Shown piece by piece: positions 61,901-64,000 of a stretch of 64,000 bases of DNA; positions within the stretch are counted from its first letter, which is position 1; the number at the start of each line of letters is the position of its first letter. Origin of the DNA: Ramlibacter aquaticus (GTDB lineage: Bacteria; Pseudomonadota; Gammaproteobacteria; Burkholderiales; Burkholderiaceae_C); assembly GCF_015159745.1 (NCBI RefSeq), contig NZ_JADDOJ010000001.1:57321-121320 (forward strand), in the 5' to 3' direction. The translations under genes were made by a program, and so were the position numbers. The notes beneath the pieces are model-generated. The model saw only the letters and a program-made list of their open reading frames with translations. It ran no database searches and had not been told where the DNA came from.

Positions 61901-62072
61901 TAACGAGATCCTCGGGGCAGTCATGGATGCGCTGACGGCGCACACCGCGATGAGCAAGCAGGCGCTGGAGTCCGAAAAGCTCCGCGCTGACATGAAGGAT
62001 GTGCTGCTAGGCGCTGGCAAACTGTGGGAGGGCCTGCGAGAGAAGGCGTCCGGCGCAGCGGCGCCATCGTGA
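58944..62072 (+). CDS. hsdR: Type I restriction-modification system, endonuclease/translocase subunit HsdR
   Basis: HsdR translocates and cuts unmethylated DNA. The 1042-residue protein has the nuclease motif with Asp141 and Glu155-x-Lys157 (SIDLVLFLNG and CELKSHY), a QxxxY-like segment (QDAIYQYK), the helicase Walker A SAGSGKT (306-312), the DEAH box IADEAHSSQ (419-422), a TAT-like motif III (FTATPKEKT), and motif VI-like segments (KFQTGFDEP and QTLSRLNR). The length is typical and no frameshift is seen, so the enzyme appears functional. Its stop overlaps the GTG start of the transposase (GTGA), so restriction and transposition genes are coupled. Confidence 0.95.
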   Translation: MSVHKEVHFEDEICADLASAGWLHDASDAARYDRTQALFVDDAVGWLKSSQPKTWETIEKTHGDAAPKVVAERLRKALDTQGTVSVLRFGFDMIGLKHPIAMCQFKPALGMNADLQARYAANRLRVVRQVHYSVHHENSIDLVLFLNGIPVTTCELKSHYTQSVQDAIYQYKTDREPVFKPKNASEPLLAFPGGALVHFAVSNTEAAMTTRLAGLDTNFLPFNQGNVGGAGNPPKAGIATDYLWREVWQRDSFLQILGRYLVPVKNTKKQLVGWIFPRYHQLTVTRKLVAAVTAEGPGGKYLVQHSAGSGKTNSIAWTAHFLADLHDANDQKVFDTVIVISDRTVLDDQLREAIMAFERTQGVVAVITGEGASKSKELAEALAAGKKVVVCTIQTFPFALEEVRKLAASKGKRFAVIADEAHSSQTNETAAKLKLVLSAADLAELQDGGDVTAEDILAAQMAAKAGGEDAGITYVAFTATPKEKTLQLFGTRPDPKRPPAPDNIPQPFHVYSMRQAIEEGFILDVLKTYTSYKVAFSLAHHGKTIDSKEVDQSEAMKGIMGWVRLHEYNIAQRVQVVIEHFRKHVAGLLDGQAKAMVVTASRREAVRWQKATRKYIADNGYKIEALVAFSGEVIDPESGTDPFTENSKDLNPRLGGQGIREAFKSGDYQLLLVANKFQTGFDEPLLCAMYVDKRLAGIQAVQTLSRLNRCYPGKDQTYVVDFVNDPADILASFKPYYETAELSGVTDPYLVHELKAKLDGQALYDTYEVDRVVNVAIKGKRAKTSELDAALLPVANRLLTAFATSKKAFQAAGDDEMKAKAAKDTMDSLILFKNDIAAYVRLYGFLSQIFDYGNTDVEKRSIFFRLLHPLLTYGRERDGVDLSALKLTAYTIKSMGDPTLNLGSGDAVKIDPTTDTGGGQVQDKTKVALSELIAKVNDLFEGDLTPNDKLVYVNDVIKGKLMESDKLQEQAANNTKEQFAASPDLANEILGAVMDALTAHTAMSKQALESEKLRADMKDVLLGAGKLWEGLREKASGAAAPS

Positions 62073-63442
62073 ACCAGCACACCGACATCCTGAACCTGCC
62101 GCACGTTCGTGCGGTGGGCGTGCAACAGCACGAGACCCACTACGTCATCTCGGCGATCGGTGGCGTGGAGCCCACCACGTGCCCGCACTGCGGCAACGAG
62201 GCGTTGCATCGTCACGGGACGAAGCTGCAGTCGTTCATGGACACGCCGATGCACGGCAAGCGCGTCGAACTCAGTTTCGAGCGAAAGCGCTTCCGCTGCA
62301 CGGCATGTGGCAAGACCTTGCTGGACTCACTGCCCTCAATGGACGGCAAGCGGCAGATGACCAGTCGCCTGGTGGCCTACATAGAGCAGCGCTGCATCCA
62401 GAGCACCTTCGCCGAAGTCTCACGAGAGGTTGGCGTCGACGACAAGACCATCCGGCACGTGTTCGATGACTACACGGCTCGCACGCAACAGACCGTCGTG
62501 TACGAGGTGCCGCGGGTGCTGGGCATCGACGAGTTGAAGATCGTCGGTGAGTACCGCTGCATGCTGACCAACATCGAGAAGAACTCGGTCTTCGATCTCC
62601 TCAAGACGAGGCGCAAGGTCGAGCTTCTGGCCTACTTCAAGGATCTTCGCGACAAGAAGAACATCGAGGTCGTGACGATGGACATGTGGAGCGTGTACCG
62701 ACAGGTAGTCGCTGCACAGTTGCCAGGACGGCCGGTGGTGGTGGACAAGTTCCACGTCGTTCGAATGGCCAACGATGCGATCGAGCGCATCCGCAAGCGC
62801 ATCCGCCGCGAGCTTGAGCCGAAGACACGGATCAAGATGAAGAACGAGCGCTTCGTGCTGCTCAAGCGGCTACATGAGCTGACAGACGAGGAGAAGGAAA
62901 AGCTCCAGGCCTGGTCAAAGCTCTACCCTGCACTGGCCCTGGCTCACGAGGCTAAGGAAGGGTTCTATGCCATCTACGACCAGCCCAATCGCAAGGCGGC
63001 AGAAGCAGAGGGGCGAGCTTGGTTGACAAGGCTCAGCCCACTGATCGCCACCGAGTTCCGTGAGACGGCCGGCGCACTGAACAGTTGGTGGCAGGAGATC
63101 TTCAACATCTACGACTACCCGGTGACCAATGCCTATACTGAAAGCGTCAACCGACTGGCCAAGGACGTGAACCGCATGGGACGCGGCTACAGCTTCGATG
63201 TGATCAGGGCTCGACTCCTGTTCGACCAGGAGGCTCGCAAGCCAACCTCTGGCGTGGTCAGAACGAAGTCCCGCAAGCCGGCTGCGGGCGGAGGTTCAGG
63301 AGGCTTCACTGCGGAGTTCCTCGCGGGAGCGGGGCCGAAGAAGCGGCCCGTGCTTCACGAGGTGATCGAGGAACGCAAGGTCGAGTACGGCCCGCACATT
63401 CCAACACTCTGCCGCCTTCTCGAAGAAGGCCACTTCGACTGA
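62069..63442 (+). CDS. ISL3-family transposase
   Basis: The 457-residue protein from GTG 62069 has an N-terminal zinc-finger pattern (Cys38/Cys41 in CPHC and Cys77/Cys80 in CTAC), a helix-turn-helix region (about 95-135) and a DDE catalytic domain: Asp154 in VLGIDELKIV, Asp226 in VVVDKFHVVRMAN and Glu358 in NAYTESVNRLAKDVNRMGRG (shown only in part here). This matches the transposase_ISL3 fold. A C-terminal extension of about 65 residues follows the usual end. The GTG overlaps the hsdR stop; the ATG-like start upstream at 62024 is inside hsdR and lacks homology. No frameshift or stop is present, so it looks active. Confidence 0.92.
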   Translation: MNQHTDILNLPHVRAVGVQQHETHYVISAIGGVEPTTCPHCGNEALHRHGTKLQSFMDTPMHGKRVELSFERKRFRCTACGKTLLDSLPSMDGKRQMTSRLVAYIEQRCIQSTFAEVSREVGVDDKTIRHVFDDYTARTQQTVVYEVPRVLGIDELKIVGEYRCMLTNIEKNSVFDLLKTRRKVELLAYFKDLRDKKNIEVVTMDMWSVYRQVVAAQLPGRPVVVDKFHVVRMANDAIERIRKRIRRELEPKTRIKMKNERFVLLKRLHELTDEEKEKLQAWSKLYPALALAHEAKEGFYAIYDQPNRKAAEAEGRAWLTRLSPLIATEFRETAGALNSWWQEIFNIYDYPVTNAYTESVNRLAKDVNRMGRGYSFDVIRARLLFDQEARKPTSGVVRTKSRKPAAGGGSGGFTAEFLAGAGPKKRPVLHEVIEERKVEYGPHIPTLCRLLEEGHFD

Positions 63443-63489
63443 GATCCAACACCGGACTGGTCAAGAAGACCCAGTCCCTGGTTGTTGTC

Positions 63490-63514
63490 TTCCCACACGG
63501 GATTCCGGATACCC
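63490..63514 (-). repeat. Right terminal inverted repeat of the transposon
   Basis: Read on the minus strand this end starts GGGTATCCGGAA and continues TCCCGTGTGGGAA. It lies 47 bp after the transposase stop. Four mismatches separate it from the left end. The 47 bp between show no gene or T-run terminator. Confidence 0.92.
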
Positions 63515-63522
63515 AAAAAAAC
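63515..63522 (+). repeat. 8-bp target-site duplication, right copy
   Basis: AAAAAAAC is identical to 55575-55582 and directly abuts the right terminal repeat. Confidence 0.9.
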
Positions 63523-64000
63523 GGCTTGCTGACCAAGCGACGGGGACGACGCAAGCGGCTTGCGCACCACGCTGGAACACCAAAACCCTGGCAGTGGCGG
63601 CAGCGCTGCTGTTGGGCTTCTCCACCTCGCCAGCGTTCGCACTCGGGCTGGGCCGCGTGACGGTCAAGTCCGCCCTGGGCGAACCGCTTCGCGCCGAGGT
63701 CGACATCACCGACATCACGCCGGATGAGCTGGCCTCGCTGCGTACCGACGTGGCCACGCCGGACACCTTCCGGGCGCATGGGCTGGACTACAACCCCGCC
63801 CTGGGCACCGTCACCATCACGCTGGAGCGCCGCCCCGACGGGCGTCCCCTGCTGGTGCTGCGCAGCCCGCGCGCCGTGAACGACCCCTTCATCGACCTCG
63901 TCCTGGAAACCAGCTGGACCGGTGGCCGCATCACCCGCGACTACACCCTGCTGTTCGATCCGCCGTCGCAGCGCCCTGCCCAGCCGCTGCAGGCCCAGGC
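63523..64000 (+). pseudogene. fimV: fimV 3' part, displaced from its start and continuing past the window
   Basis: Joined to 55570-55582, this encodes MRKKRLADQA, a hydrophobic signal segment (TLAVAAALLLGFSTSPAFA) and the FimV/HubP N-terminal domain: LGLGRVTVKSALGEPLRAEV, ITDITPDELASLR, RAHGLDYNPALG and DPFIDLVLETSW. FimV/HubP is an inner-membrane, peptidoglycan-binding polar hub that supports type IV pili and twitching. After insertion, no in-frame ATG, GTG or TTG is seen by eye between an upstream stop near 63362 and the junction. The first in-frame option is GTG 63594, which would give a signal peptide without its basic n-region. The gene is therefore probably inactive or weakly expressed; its 3' end is outside the window. 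Confidence 0.8.

Larger units (their letters stand above)
55583..63514 (+). mobile_element. ISL3-family transposon carrying a type I restriction-modification system
   Basis: The 7932-bp element has 25-bp imperfect terminal inverted repeats and an 8-bp target duplication. It carries hsdM, hsdS, hsdR and an ISL3 transposase, all on the plus strand and linked by 4-nt overlaps. Nothing else is coded in it. Both ends are intact and the flanking gene can be restored exactly, so the insertion looks recent. Base composition inside, especially in hsdS, is visibly less GC-rich than in the flanking genes, which supports acquisition from elsewhere. Passenger genes are known in some ISL3 elements (for example the ISPpu12 group); whether a restriction-modification cargo has been described I cannot tell from here. 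Confidence 0.92.

Noticed and set aside
55583..63514. Interpretation of the hsd region as a prophage, integrative element or tRNA-linked island
   Set aside because: No integrase, phage or conjugation gene and no tRNA are present. The inverted repeats, 8-bp duplication and DDE transposase explain the boundaries exactly.

Overview
The window is high-GC bacterial DNA whose gene content and order point to the Burkholderiales, most likely the Comamonadaceae. Indicators include the purM-like/AI-2E/hda/HAD/pcnB/folK block, murJ divergent from rpsT, a DUF3579 gene beside argD-argF, a kynB-kynU-kynA operon, an mdh/GntR/sdhCDAB/sdhE/gltA cluster with acnB nearby, an entericidin gene between leuC and leuD, and asd followed by fimV. 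Almost all of it is ordinary chromosomal core. The species call is inference from synteny; no rRNA or tRNA gene was seen.

Layout. 1-2431 (mostly minus): a partial L,D-transpeptidase-like gene, a secreted Ser/Thr/Gly-rich low-complexity protein, a 57-residue ORF and a methyltransferase. 2452-5637: a ferredoxin, a short proline-rich protein, two exported cytochromes c and a tyrosine-phosphatase-like protein. 5644-11331 (minus): folK, pcnB, a HAD phosphatase, hda, an AI-2E transporter and a divergent PurM-like gene. 11368-17527: an MFS transporter, a periplasmic binding protein, a SirB1-type protein, murJ, rpsT and a GNAT enzyme. 17528-18050 has no gene but carries two inverted copies of a 72-nt hairpin-bearing repeat. 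18051-26575: DUF3579, argD, argF, a YkgJ protein, a peptidase-E-like protein, kynB-kynU-kynA, an FAD monooxygenase and a GNAT enzyme. 26598-38254: acnA, serC, a flavin-binding-fold protein, kup, a KdpD/KdpE-like two-component pair and a hybrid histidine kinase.

38464-50676 is a TCA-cycle region. On the minus strand lie mdh, a trans-aconitate methyltransferase, a citrate-lyase-like enzyme, an exported protein and acnB. On the plus strand lie a GntR/UTRA regulator, sdhC-sdhD-sdhA-sdhB, sdhE and gltA. Between the two arms is a near-perfect palindrome, TCTTATATAAGA, also found between the DUF3579 gene and argD. 50782-55374 holds leuC, an entericidin-like lipoprotein, leuD, leuB and asd.

The most striking feature is at 55583-63514. 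A 7.9-kb element has 25-bp terminal inverted repeats starting GGGTATCCGGAA and an 8-bp target duplication (AAAAAAAC). It carries a complete type I restriction-modification system, hsdM-hsdS-hsdR, and an ISL3-family transposase. The four genes form one chain with 4-nt start/stop overlaps, so the transposase looks translationally coupled to the restriction subunit. The element sits in codon 5 of fimV: removing it with one copy of the duplication restores an open frame, from MRKKR through a signal peptide into the conserved FimV N-terminal domain. It is best read as a recently inserted transposon that mobilises a restriction-modification system.
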